Shown here piece after piece: positions 23,001 through 33,420 of a DNA stretch of 64,000 nt. A program made the position numbers and the translations under genes. The stretch's first letter is position 1, and each line of letters starts with the position of its first letter. The notes beneath the pieces are model-generated. The model did no database searches and had not been told where the DNA came from. It saw only the letters and a program-made list of their open reading frames with translations. The stretch is from the NCBI GenBank assembly GCA_023614405.1, contig CM042686.1, positions 464,970,740-465,034,739 of the forward strand, in the 5' to 3' direction. The stretch is from Avena insularis. Taxonomy: Eukaryota; Streptophyta; Magnoliopsida; Poales; Poaceae.

Positions 23001-23822
23001 CCACCTATGCAGTGCCCAAGATGACTGATGGTCATGGTTGGGAGGCCATGCTCATAGGAGAGGTGCTTATACTAGGGTGTGTAAAGGAAAGGTTATGTTT
23101 GATTATCTGCATACTAAGTATGATGATTCAGGGTCATCCCTGACAGATGTATCGAATCTTGTGGTGAAAGTGTACCACCTCTGCAGAGTGTCAAACTATT
23201 CGAATAATAGCGTCATGTTATGGACAGTTGGAATGGCCATACTGTTTCGTTGTCAGATGTTTTCCAAATAACTTGAAATGAATGATGAATCTTGACTTGA
23301 CCACAACAGGGTTGTCTTTATGATATTTAGCTTCCCATTTTAAGTGATTCTAGAACCTTATTTTATCTTTCTTTGATTCAGAACTCAGCTTAGGTTTCAA
23401 ACTTAACTTTATAGTTAAACTTAGATTTAGCACTTTAACTTAGTACTATACTACTTGTTAGAGGTAGTTTGCGAGTACTTAAAGAGTACTCATGGCTTTT
23501 GTCCCTAGATATTCTCATGGCCAAACTATGAAGGAGACTATCAAGATGATGGCCAGCAGGACGGCTATGTTAACTAGGAATATCTTTTCACAAGATTGCT
23601 CGTGCCTGAAGATGGACCCCACCGCTACGTTTATCTTTTATTTCCGCTGCTTTTTGTATCCAGACTGGATCATGAGATCCTTATTTGTGTAAGACCTTAT
23701 GTATGGTTTGTAATGGATGATGTACTATGATATCCAATCCGTTATGCTCGCAAAAATGGTAATCCTGGGATTGCGAGGTATGGCATAACGGGTATCTGGG
23801 ATTAAAAATCCGGGTGTTGACA
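20053..23822 (+). repeat. 3' LTR of the Tekay-type element (3770 bp)
   Basis: Same TGTAACATCC start and GGGTGTTGACA end as the 5' LTR. It is shorter because a 202-bp segment present at 12505-12706 is missing at 22486/22487, with ACCA at both ends of the missing piece. TATA box at 21312-21321. Confidence 0.95.
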
Positions 23823-24159
23823 TACACCCACCTATTTCAGCAAGAACTCCCTAATCGGAGGTTGCACCAGTTCCAACAGTTGCTTGCTGGATGGGAGCTA
23901 GCTAGTGGTGGTTTCTTGTCTTCTCGGTAGAAAGGCATGGGCATCAGAGTAGTAGTAGGGCTAGGCAGTACACTTTTTCTACAGTAATATTTATAAGTGG
24001 CGGTGGCGGGAACATTTTGCTAGGAGATTTCCGAATTTTTTATCCTAGCTATCACGTGGTGGCCTACATCTGTTTCAGGGGATAAGTTAAAGCGGGACCC
24101 ATGTCAAGGGGGTGAGTTAAAGTGGGTCCCACATCAAGGGGTGAGATAAAGAATTGACC
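23823..24159 (-). promoter_or_regulatory. Short older segment between two retroelements, with a TATA box on the minus strand
   Basis: These 337 bases belong to neither neighbour. The minus strand shows CACTTATAAATATTACTG with TATAAATA at 23988-23995. It is followed by ~165 bases of leader-like sequence up to the Tekay insertion, beyond which (10079 leftwards) lies the leader of the minus-strand candidate gene. Inference: displaced core promoter of that gene. On the plus strand there is a short duplication, GGGTGAGTTAAAG(T)GGG(T)CCCA(C)ATCAAGGGG, around 24085-24145. Confidence 0.45.
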
Positions 24160-25034
24160 TGTCGTGGTGTGGAACACGGTAGTTCCATCGGGGATGGCAT
24201 GAAGGGGACAATCATGATGCTCTCGGTGGCTACTCGCAACAGGTTGGGCACAAATACTGCAAACACAATGATGTACCCAGGTTCAGAGCCCTCTAGATGA
24301 GGTAAGACTCATACTCTAGTAAGGATCTACTATATGGGGAGCGAATGCTTAGCACAAGTGCTCCTTTAGCTATTTCCCTATATGCTATGGAGAGCTAGAG
24401 GAAGATGAACTACTGAACTTGTTGATTCTAGAGAACTTGGAACTTTGAGGCTCTACCTAGAACCCTAGCACTACCCCACCTTTATATACTGGTCGGGAGA
24501 GGTAGGTTACATTGTGGGCTCTGGGTTTATTGTTTGGGCTTTGGGTTTACAAAGTGGGTCGGTTGGACAGGCCCAGCCGGTGGGCTAGGATGCTACAGTG
24601 GGGACAATGCTACAGTGTCCCAGCACCATTGCTTTACTCGTCTGCCGGTTCTTTACTCGTCAGTCGGTGCTTTACTCGTTAGTAGGTGCTTTACTCGTCA
24701 GTCAGTGCTTTACTTGTCACCCTCCAGCCTTGGCACTTTGTTGCAGGTGCCTTCTAGCACCGGTAGGGCGGTGCGCCAGCCTGTCTGGTCAAGGGTATGC
24801 TTAGCAAGGAGCATCACCCCCTCCGTGATTTGGCCAGCGGATATGAGGATGCCGGGTAGAGGTGGCCACCTGGCCGACTCTTCTGGTCACCTGGCTAGAC
24901 GGGCCAGCCGAGGAATCTTGAGGGTTGAGAAGCCCACTCGGTTGTGGTTCTTTGTCTTGTGGCCATCCAGACAGGCATCCCTTGAGCTAGCCAGTTGAGC
25001 CTGGCTTGGCCTACCCGGGGGTCACCCCCCGACA
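24160..25034 (-). repeat. 3' LTR of the outer Tat element (875 bp)
   Basis: On the minus strand it runs from TGTCGGGGGGTGACCCCC to ...CCACACCACGACA. The minus-strand TATA region is AGTATATAAAGG near 24479-24490. It contains ~19-bp repeats CTTTACTCGTCAGTCGGTG at 24630-24720 (four copies and a part). Confidence 0.9.
24630..24722. repeat. 19-bp minisatellite inside the outer LTR (four to five units)
   Basis: CTTTACTCGTCAGTCGGTG-like units stand head to tail. The partner LTR has one to two more units at 49830-49942, which accounts for most of the 32-bp length difference between the LTRs. Confidence 0.85.
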
Positions 25035-25048
25035 CTAGTCCCCGAGCG
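25035..25048 (-). other. Polypurine tract of the outer Tat element
   Basis: The minus strand reads CGCTCGGGGACTAG immediately before the LTR start TGTCGGGG. It is nearly identical to the tract of the left Tat element (TTCGGGGACTAA). Confidence 0.8.
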
Positions 25049-25599
25049 TGTAGGGACTTTGCCTTGTAGGGAAGTTCTTGCATGCTCATTGGCTGAACTA
25101 AAACGATTGGTGATGAGGAACTGGCTGGAGTCTTGTCTTGTAGTGTTTGTCTTGTAGTGCTTGTCGTTTTCCGCCTCAAGATTCTTGCTTTTTGCCGGCT
25201 GGAGTTTACCGGCTACGGAACTAGTGGCCCACCCACAGTGTGTGAGTGGTGATCGATTTGACCAGCTACCGCACCTGGCGGGAAGATGGATCGCCTAGTT
25301 GCTGACGTCAGTGGTTACGTCGGCCGCGCCTACCATTTCCGACGCGCGTCTCGTCAGTTTTATCTCTTGGTCTACCGCGGCTATTTTTGGTAACCTTGCA
25401 CACTTCTTCATCATTGCGGTTCCTTGGAGATCGTGCGCACACCTCACCTCCTGTAGTAACGCCTGTGGGATCTTCGGCGGGAGTTACGTTGGCGCACATG
25501 ATTCGTAACCGAAGCATCATGGGGGGAGCGGAGCAGTTGTTTGCCACGTGGTTGAGGGGAGCACAGGGGGCGTGTTGTTCTGCTTCGATAAATAGCGCT

Positions 25600-25607
25600 A
25601 TAAAGGG
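25600..25607 (+). promoter_or_regulatory. TATA box of the antisense gene in the outer Tat element
   Basis: GCTATAAAGGGGGATCC lies ~120 bases upstream of the ATG at 25725 and is followed by a C/T-rich leader. The position is equivalent to the TATA-like boxes at 744-751 and 41976-41992. Confidence 0.6.
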
Positions 25608-25724
25608 GGATCCACACTTCACCTGCTTGCTTCGCCTTGCTGCTCTTGCCCCTTGCGCTCTGCTGCCTCTTTTCCTTTCACGCCTCCACTTCTTGGTCGC
25701 CGACACCGCCACGTACTCTTCGCG

Positions 25725-28700
25725 ATGACAGGACCCCGATTTTCCACGACAGCCACCACGCCCGACGAGATGCTGCCAGAGTAGGCAGGGGGCTGGTGCG
25801 GATCGTACGTCACGGAGGCCCTCATCCAGAAGTACCAGCAGGAGAGACTCATCCCATCAGAGCGGGTGGTGAAGCACCAACTCACGCCAGAGGGCGAGTG
25901 GGTCCCCAACCCATAGCCCCACGAGGCTGTTGTCTTTCTTGCACACTTCACCTGGTGTTTCGGCTTGCAGGTGAGAAAGTTCGTCCTCGAGCTTTTCGCC
26001 GCGTTTGACCTTCAGCTCCATCATCTTGGGGCAAACACGGTGGCGCAGCTGTCGTATAATGCATCCCGCTGCGAGGCCTACTTTGGGGTTCGCCCTGATA
26101 CAGCGAACTTCCTCAAGTTCTTCAACTTCAAGGTCTAGGTAGTAGAGAAGGACAGGCCATTGACGGAGACGGTCTGCTGCGCCATCTATCCATGGCCGTC
26201 ATTGCTGATGCCATGGCTGACCATCCCCGACACAGTGAAGTTGTGTCAGCTCTTGTACTTCTACGTGCGCAACACCACCAACATGGACTGGATCAGGCTG
26301 CCACCCTTTTCCAATGTCCCATCGACCCGGAGGGTCTGGACCATCAAGGGCTTGGGGGCCCAAGCGGACATGGACCGGATGGTGGCCCGACTGGAGGTCC
26401 TGGTGGAGAAGGAGCGGCTCACCCCCCGAGACATTTTGTTGTCCTGGATGACACGTCGCGTGCTTCCGCTGATGGCACTATCACACAAGATGTACCATCT
26501 TTCCCTTCTGGAGGTGCCATACGGGTTCCTCCAGGAGTGGCTTGCCACGATCTCTCAGGAGGACCTGGAGGAGGACTGGACCTTCTCCTGCATGCCGTTC
26601 CACCAAGGTCGGCTGCCGCCGAAGGTTGGTTTTGCCATTCCTCTCTTTATTATTTTGTGCTAAGGGCTTGTGATTGCTCCTTATCTGCCCCTTTTGAGTA
26701 GGTTTTTACGGCACAGCAGAAGTACCCACCGACGAGCATGGGTGATAATGAGCTTCCCATCTTCTCCCCAGACTTCAAGCCGCAGAAGTACCCACCGACG
26801 GAGTCAGAGTGCTTCCCCACCTAGGCCAACAAGGGTTCCGAGGACACACCCGGTGAGTATACTTGAATCTTGTTATTTTCCTTTACCGGCTTCTGCAGCT
26901 GAATTTTTGATGTCTTGTCTAAACTGGTGCAGCCGCGCATGGCGAGGATGCCCTTGCTCTATCATCCTTGGGTAGGGAAAGGGGGAAGAGGGCCGCCTCC
27001 GCCAGTGCCGCCCAGCTAGAGGCGGCACGAAGAGGACTCGCTGGTTGAGGGCTACGGCCTTCGTGCCGAGCATCACCGAGTATGTGCCCTTGCTCCTTTT
27101 CTTGTGTATGACATTCGGCTTACCCTTTGCATAGTGTGCCCTTGTTCTTTTTATATAGTGAGGCAATGTCGTTGGCCGGCTCTACGACCATCTCCACCGC
27201 GTCTGCCCCTCCTCTGGCTAGGGCTGAGGGGCCCGTTGGGCCGGTTGAGCCTCCTGTGGCGGCACTGATCAAAGTCGATGTGCACGCAACAGAGCCATCA
27301 CCGCCGGTTGTGCCCGTCACCCTGCATCGTGCCTCCGCCACCTCCAATCTTGCCGAGTTTCTCTTGGCTAGGCGTGGCTCCGCGGCCACTCTTCCATCCC
27401 ATCTGAACGGAAGGTGTGGACTCGGTGTTGAGTGATGCTAAGCCAGGCTACGCCGCTTACCAGGTGGAGGCGACACCAAAAGCCTCCACGATGTCGGCTG
27501 TGGGTGACAGCGGACGAGAGGCGGATCCTGGCTCTAGCGGTGCGGGCGTCGAGGACTAGGGGGAAGCGTCGCGCGAGATTGCCGGTAGCGATGATGACCT
27601 CCAAGTTACCAGCTGGTGGCCGGCCTAGGTTGCACCGGTGCAGACAATGTCCTGGCGCAACTCTATGAGTCAGCCCCCGTCGCTCTCGGCTAGGCGCGCC
27701 ACCTGGTTGAAGCGATGGAGCAGGGACTTGGCTAGACCAAGGCGCTGGAGGCTTCGCTGGAGGTAGGTTTCTCCTTACTGTCTTTGCTGCTTTCCTCTTT
27801 AGCTGGTTTCTTTGTTCTCTTTTCACTACTTCTTTTCTGCAGAAAACTTTTGCTGAAGCCGCCAAGACGTCGCAAGACCTGGGGCGTAAGATTGCTTGCT
27901 CTGCCATGTCCTCCCAATTGTGTGAATTTTCATGTTTTTTGTTGACCATCGGGTACCCTCCTGCAGCTCTGTTAGCGGAAAGGGATCGGGAGGTGGAGAG
28001 GTTGAAGGTGGAGGTGCTTCGGCTAGAAGAATCCAACAAGGCTCGCCAAGCCCAGATTAGTGAGCTGGTGGAGCACCACAAACGGATGGAGGTCAAGGCC
28101 AACATCTGCGCCAAAAACCTCAAGCAGCTTGAGGGCCTGTACAAAAAGCAGGAGGATTCCCTGAAGGGAGCCCAGTCAAAGGAGAAGGTTGCGCTAGCGG
28201 AGCTTCGTCAGATCGCAAAGATCGTCGTCACTAAGTTGCTTCTTAACTGCTGAACTTGTTTTTCATCTGTTACAGCCAGTTTTGACATTCATTGTTTTGC
28301 CGGGTGCAGCTCAGTATCCTGAGGCGGCTGCCCAAGATCTTCCCCGCGTTCACGAGGCGGACGCTGGGCGTGACCTTCACCTAGAGGATCTGGTATCAGT
28401 TGTTAGTGAGGAGGCCAACCGGCTGTGCAACACTGCTCTGGATGTCTTTGCCTACATCTGGCCTGACACCGCCTTCCCCGCCACCATGCAAGCCTTGGAC
28501 ATCCAGCTTGCCGATGCTAGTGATCTGATGGACGCGGCGCGGGAGTGGGCGGCACGCGGCGGCACGGAGATGGTGTTGGCGCTATTGAAGTCTTGGTATC
28601 CTAACATGGATCTTTAGAGCCTTTCTCAAGGATTCCAGTAGGGACCAGCTACGACCAGCTTCATGCCTCCGTTCTTGACATTCGTTCTTGTGGTGTCAAG

Positions 28701-28892
28701 ATCAGGAGGTTCGTCCAGCTGGACCGGGACTTCAATGATCTGGCTGGCACGGAGCCGTTCTCCCACGACCCCCTGCTGGCTGCAGCACCAACTGAAGCCC
28801 CAGTTGTGCCAATCTCTAATCCAATCGATGTCGCCTCCAGCAGCCAAGCTCCAGCGGATGTGTCTACCCCTTCAGTTGACCCTCAAGTCTGA
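25725..28892 (+). pseudogene. Antisense gene of the outer Tat element (Transposase_28-like), multi-exon, with stops
   Basis: Exon 1 (25725-26624) has the family block EAVVFLAHFTWCFGL...LFAAFDLQLHHLGANTV followed by CEAYFGVRPDTANFLKFFNF, matching the block at 1-601. It ends CCGAAG|GTTGGT. Exon 2 (26702-26852) contains two KYPPT(S/E) repeats and ends ACACCCG|GTGAGT. Later exons include a long coiled coil (27960-28230; ERDREVERLKVEVLRLEESNKARQ within it). The C-terminal exon ends STPSVDPQV and TGA at 28890-28892. In-frame TAGs at 25782, 25917, 26136 and 26822 stand where CAG is likely. The gene runs opposite to gag-pol of its host element and has its own TATA box. Function is unknown. The coiled coil and N-terminal domain suggest a structural or binding role, which is only inference. 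Confidence 0.75.
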
Positions 28893-29065
28893 TCCTTGGG
28901 ATGCCAGGAGTATTTGTACTGGTTGGAAACTTGTGTTTTTCTTGTGGTTGTGAACAATTTGTCCTTGCTCTATGTTGAACTCTATGGGGAGCTTCGTCTC
29001 CTCCTTATAATATTTGCCTTGTGCCCTTTTGTTTGCACTTTGTGATTGTTTGTGCTGTAAGCTTG

Positions 29066-29290
29066 ATTCTGTGTGGGGGCATGCAAGCGCACCCACAGGG
29101 TGTAGTCCCCGAGGTTCGGGCCGGCTAGAGCATCTAGCCGGGTTGAAGCTCCTTTTGTTGTTGTTGTTGTTGTTGTTCTTTGCTGGTTTTTGTGTGGGGG
29201 CGCACAAGCGCACCCACAGGGTGTAGTCCCTGAGGTTCGGGCCGGCTGGATAATCTAGTCAGGTCGAAGCTCCCTTCTGCCTTCTGCCGT
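29066..29290. repeat. Tandem duplication with (TTG)n tract in the outer Tat element
   Basis: GTGTGGGGGC(A/G)(T/C)(G/A)CAAGCGCACC, then GGTGTAGTCCC(C/T)GAGGTTCGGG, occurs at ~29070 and ~29193. The two copies are separated by a (TTG)8-like run at 29154-29177. It lies between the antisense gene's end and integrase, where Tat elements often carry tandem repeats. Confidence 0.75.
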
Positions 29291-29939
29291 CTGGGGGCGG
29301 TTAGCATCCAACCTTGGTATTTTGCTTGAATTTGGTCTTGTGCAAAAAATGAAAACACAAGTAATGGTTTATGTGTTAGATATGCATAGGAAGACTATAG
29401 TATATATTTTTTCGTTGGGTTGCGCTTTGTGCAAAGCTAACAACTTGGTCATTTTCTTAGTGAGAATTGGCCGTTCAAGCCGTGCCTTTGCCGGCCGCGA
29501 GCCGGCTTATGGTCTGCAGTCAGGATCAAAGGTTAGCTAGTTGGTGTACTGCATAATACTTCGGATTTCGGCTATCAGTGTCGAGCTAGCAGGCGCATCT
29601 AGAACGTCCAGATGTTTTTGTTTTCATTGTGACTTTTCGTGTATGGGTCTTCAAGCTTTCTACTCTTTCCGTATTTGTCAGCCGTCGTGCGGTCTGTAGC
29701 CGGAATCATAGAGGAAGCCCTTAGAGATGCATACATTACTTCATCTTCTGCAATGCGCAGCTATCTGGGCCATCTAGCGAGTCCCCCGGGGGAGACTACC
29801 CGATCTGAGGTTAGAAATAATGCAGCCGGAAAACACCAAATTATGCAGCAGAAAATGCCGAATGATTACGGAGTCTCCGAGACTGTGTCGAGGCTCTTCA
29901 ACTTGTTCATTACATAAAAAGTAAGATACATGCGCCTCT

Positions 29940-30640
29940 TATTCAAGTGTAGAATGCGCGAAGAAGGTTCACGTTCCACGAGCTCTCAGTTTCTTCGTCG
30001 GAGCGGTCCATCTTGTTCTTTGCTGGCTGGTGGGCATTGATGAGGTAGTATGAGTTGTTCTGCAGCACTCTGTTGATTATGAATGGCCCCTCACAAGGTG
30101 GAGACAACTTGTGCATCCCCTTGGTGTCTTGTACCAGCCGCAGAACTAGGTCGCCCTGTTGGAATGAGACATTGTGGATCCGGCTAGCATGGTAGCGATG
30201 TAGGTTCTACTGGAAGATGGCGGATCTAGAAAAGGCCAGTTCTCGTGCCTCTTCGAGGAGGTCGACACTGTCCTCACATGCTTCATTCCTTGGTCTGATG
30301 CTCAGTGTATAGTAGCTTGCGGGGTGTGTCGAACTTGATGTCAGTTGGCAGGACCACCTCTACTCTGTAGATGAGGAAGAATGGCGTTTAGCCGGTGGAG
30401 CGGTTTGGCATGGTACGCAGGCTCCACAGCCTAGACGGCAACTCTTCTATCCAGCATCTGGGTGATCTCATTAGTGGCTCAATCAGTTGTGGCTTGATTC
30501 CGGCTAGGACCAGACCGTTTGCTTGCTCGCACTGCCCATTGGACTGGGGGTGCGTGACGGAGGCTATGTCCAGGCGGATACCCTTGTCTCCACAGAAGCG
30601 CGCGAAGGCCCCTTTGGCGAGAAGTTTGTGTTGTTGTCAG
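29940..30640 (-). pseudogene. pol: C-terminal part of the integrase of the outer Tat element
   Basis: Minus-strand reading from 30640 gives DNNTNF, HPQSNGQ, NGLVLAGIK and LWSLRT, the D and E regions of the integrase core, then TGYTPFFLIY and a C-terminal domain ending near 29950. This is the downstream half of the integrase; the upstream half is at 43629-44313. The reading frame runs on without change across the insertion site when the nested element and one copy of GTCAG are disregarded. In-frame stops are present (for example near 30390 and 30210). Confidence 0.85.
30636..30640 (+). repeat. Target-site duplication GTCAG (left copy) of the inner Tat element
   Basis: GTCAG immediately precedes the LTR start TGGCACGGG at 30641. 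The identical pentamer follows the right LTR at 43624-43628. Confidence 0.95.
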
Positions 30641-31129
30641 TGGCACGGGTATACCCTATAGGTACTCGAGCTTGGTATATACAACCTGAATACATAGAAG
30701 CCCACGGTGTCGCCAAGGCCCAAATCAAGAATTCGAGTAACCTGCGGACTCTCGATTGCTTGAAGAACAAGAAGAAGCTAAAGATAGAAAGTTCAAAAGG
30801 GAAAACCCTAAATTGTAACTTACTCGACCTGCTACCCGAGACCTAGCCTATCTATATAAAGGCTAGGAGGGGGCAGCGAGGAGGACACACGCAACCCTAG
30901 TTTCCATAGCCCTTGCCAGATTGCATCTGCGCACCATTGTAATCTTCGATTCCTTTGATAATTCCACGAGCAGACAAGTAGGAGTAGGGACCTCTACGAG
31001 GCCTGAACCTGGGTAAATCTTCGAGTCCCCTGTGTGCTTGTTTGCTAGCCGATAGATGTCTCCAGTGCTCCCTCCTTCTCCAAAACCCAAGTCCATAACA
31101 ATGGGCATTGATGAGTTAAACCCTCGTCA
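30641..31129 (+). repeat. 5' LTR of the inner Tat element (489 bp)
   Basis: It starts TGGCACGGGTATACCC (the right LTR has TGACATGGGTATACCC) and ends TTAAACCCTCGTCA. TATA box TATATAAA at 30853-30860. Confidence 0.95.
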
Positions 31130-31131
31130 AT

Positions 31132-31149
31132 TGGCGCCGTCTGTGGGAA
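31132..31149 (+). other. Primer binding site of the inner Tat element
   Basis: TGGCGCCGTCTGTGGGAA starts two bases after the LTR. This is the primer-site type usual in grass Tat/Retand elements; the tRNA is not certain from memory. Confidence 0.85.
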
Positions 31150-31749
31150 CTGGGAGTGCTGATGTTGCGGCTTCTTCGGCCCCATCAACTACGATCTACA
31201 ACTCCGCAACAGTGGAGATTCGCCAGCTCTTCATCGCGTTCGACTTCACCGTCCACACGCCAGCCACTCGCCCGGCTTTCGAGTCCGTGGGCGACGGGAT
31301 CAGCCTGGCAATAGGGAGCTTCTGCTTCCAAGTTGGTCAGGTGGGCACGCTTCGCATGCCTGATCAGCCGACGGCACCGTCAATTGCCCTAGCATCATGG
31401 TTCCCTCCATCGATCGGCACCCTCAGTGAGCTCAACGCCCCGACAACAGTCGAGAACACGGTCAGCGACAGCAGTCGCGACTATGATCTGAGCGATCTAG
31501 CCACTGAAGATGGAACCTATGGTTCCGGATCTAAGAGTTGTAGAAGCAGCAGCTTCCCCAATCACTTCATGTGTGCCGTCATTAACGCAGGCGATACCTT
31601 CGCAACCGCGACAACACGGGAAATCGCGGTAACGAAACTGACCCGCCCCTCAGTGGCAACGGCGGCAACGGTGGCAACGGAGGCAATAGTGGAAATCGCA
31701 TCCCCGTCAACAATGGAGGAGCAGTCGAGCCTCCGACGATAACAAACGA

Positions 31750-33420
31750 GCAAACCGGCGAATGCGTCGCGATCAGGCTCAACGAGCAGGAGTTGGCTCG
31801 CTGTCGCGAGGCCTTACGAGGCACCCCTCTACCCTTTGGATCCCCACAAGAACTGCTAATGGGATACCATTGGCTCCTGAAGGAGGAATTCAAGCGCCAA
31901 GTGCAAACAATCGCGCAACTCGAGGCGCGCAAAAAGGCGGCAGACGAGTCAAGCCTCCAACGTGCTGGGCTCTCCTCTCATGGAGGATCCTCCTCAAGGG
32001 GCAACGAGTACCTCACAAACAAGAGACGATCTCGGATGGCCCATCTCACCGAGCAAGAGCACATAGAAGCTGCAAAAGTCCTTGACATCAGCTCTATGAC
32101 AGTCGATACACGGGGCAACGTGGTCCCCAAGACGCCAAAGGCTGTGGTGACCGCAGCCACCATGTACCTCCTCAATAATCAGCCGCCAGCTGGAGATCCC
32201 TGAGCCGCTATGCACCGATCTACGATCGCAGGCTTGGGATTGGTCGAAGCCACCCTCGACAAGGAGTCAACACCAGAGCCAAAAAAGGCAAAGCTCTAGC
32301 AAAGCGCTACTCCTCACCCTCATCCAGTGACGACAGTCATGACCTGTCTCGATGCCGCTGTTCACAGCGACATGACCACGACTACGACGCGCGTGATGAC
32401 ATCATGCAACACAAGATCGACAAATCAAGGGCGCGACGTGCCCGGTTGACTGAATCGGAAGAAGAAGATGTGGAGCTCTGCGGCGCCAGATGCTTCGGCA
32501 GGTCCATCAGGCAAAAGCAAATGCCCAAGGGGTTCAAACTCCCGTCGGAGAACCCGAAGTTTGACGGCCTACAGGACCCGAAGATCTAGCTGGAGGACCA
32601 CATCTCCTCCATCAGGCTCCATGGCGGCAGTCGAAGCACGGCCATGCAATGCCTACAGCTATAGCTGCAGGGCGTCGCCCGAGCATGGCTCAACAACCTC
32701 CCACGCGGATCCATTCGCCGTTGGGATGAGCTGGTTTACAGCTTTGTGTGCAACTTTAAGGGCACCTACAAGCGGCCTGCATCAATCGAAGAGCTGAGAT
32801 GCTGCCAGCAAAGATCAGGGGAATCGCTGCGCTCCTACATCCAAAGGTGGTCCATTATCAAGAACTCCGCAGAAAACATCTCGGAGGATCGCGCGATTGA
32901 CGCATTCAACGGTGGCGTCTGCCGCATAGAGCTCAGGGAGGAGCTGGGCCGCTCGAAGCCCAAGACCATTTACCACTTGATGGAAATCGCGAATCGGTGG
33001 GCCGATGGAGAAGATTCGGTGAAAAATCACGTTCACTCTGACGAGGAGGCAGAACTCGAGCGCAGACGCGATCGCCGAGGCAAACACCGTATGCGCATCT
33101 ACGATGACCGCGACGACGTCAACATGGTCGCAGCCGGCTACGCCGACAGACGTGATGACAACCGCAACAACGGATACCATAGCAGTGGATACCGCGACTC
33201 CGGGAAGACCACGCAAGTGTGGCAACACCGCGATCATGATGAAGCACCCGCGACATCCATTGAAGACAAACTGTCCGGGCCATGTACGGTGCACTTCTAC
33301 ATCGACAAGCATGATGGAAAGAAGAAATCCAGCCACCTCCTCAAGAACTACCGCGAGTTCCTCAAACTACATGAGGGATTAGCTCGGATGAACTGCAACG
33401 CAGTCAAAAGAGGCTACGGA
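31750..33420 (+). pseudogene. gag: gag of the inner Tat element
   Basis: An open frame up to 32203 (NEQELARCREAL, then MGYHWLLKEEFKRQV) shifts near 32200 into the frame that continues through 32404. That part carries RFG-type Tat Gag sequence (FGRSIRQKQMPKGFKLP, PKFDGLQDPK, ARAWLNNLPRGSI, FKGTYKRPASIEEL). A Lys/Arg/Asp-rich region follows (EAELERRRDRRGKHR). In-frame TAGs are at 32587 (expected W) and 32662 (expected Q). No CCHC knuckle is evident, which is usual for this lineage. The protein would form the virus-like particle core. Confidence 0.85.

Larger units (their letters stand above)
10080..23822 (+). mobile_element. Tekay-type chromovirus (Ty3/Gypsy LTR retrotransposon), full length, 13.7 kb
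   Basis: Complete structure: 5' LTR 10080-14050, Met-initiator tRNA primer site 14054-14066, upstream ORF, gag-pol with CCHC, protease, RT, RNase H, integrase and a C-terminal chromodomain, polypurine tract 20039-20050, 3' LTR 20053-23822. Domain order and the chromodomain place it with the Tekay (Del) clade. The copy is defective through eight in-frame stops. Flanking pentamers are TGCAT (10075-10079) and TACAC (23823-23827), which match at only three of five positions. It interrupts the 5' leader of the minus-strand gene at 7058-9760. By eye the LTRs differ by about 2-3 % in sampled parts, making it the youngest LTR element here. Confidence 0.95.

Noticed and set aside
24534..25179. ORFs over the outer 3' LTR (154 aa plus, 94 aa minus) and their counterparts at 49701-50153
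   Set aside because: They fall entirely inside the LTR and follow the 19-bp repeat. The frames are not preserved between the two LTRs.
31056..31742. 228-aa ORF at the start of the inner Tat element
   Set aside because: It begins inside the LTR and crosses the primer site, and its sequence is Ser/Ala/Thr-rich low complexity. Gag reads in another phase here, so I do not count it as a gene, although a leader peptide cannot be excluded.
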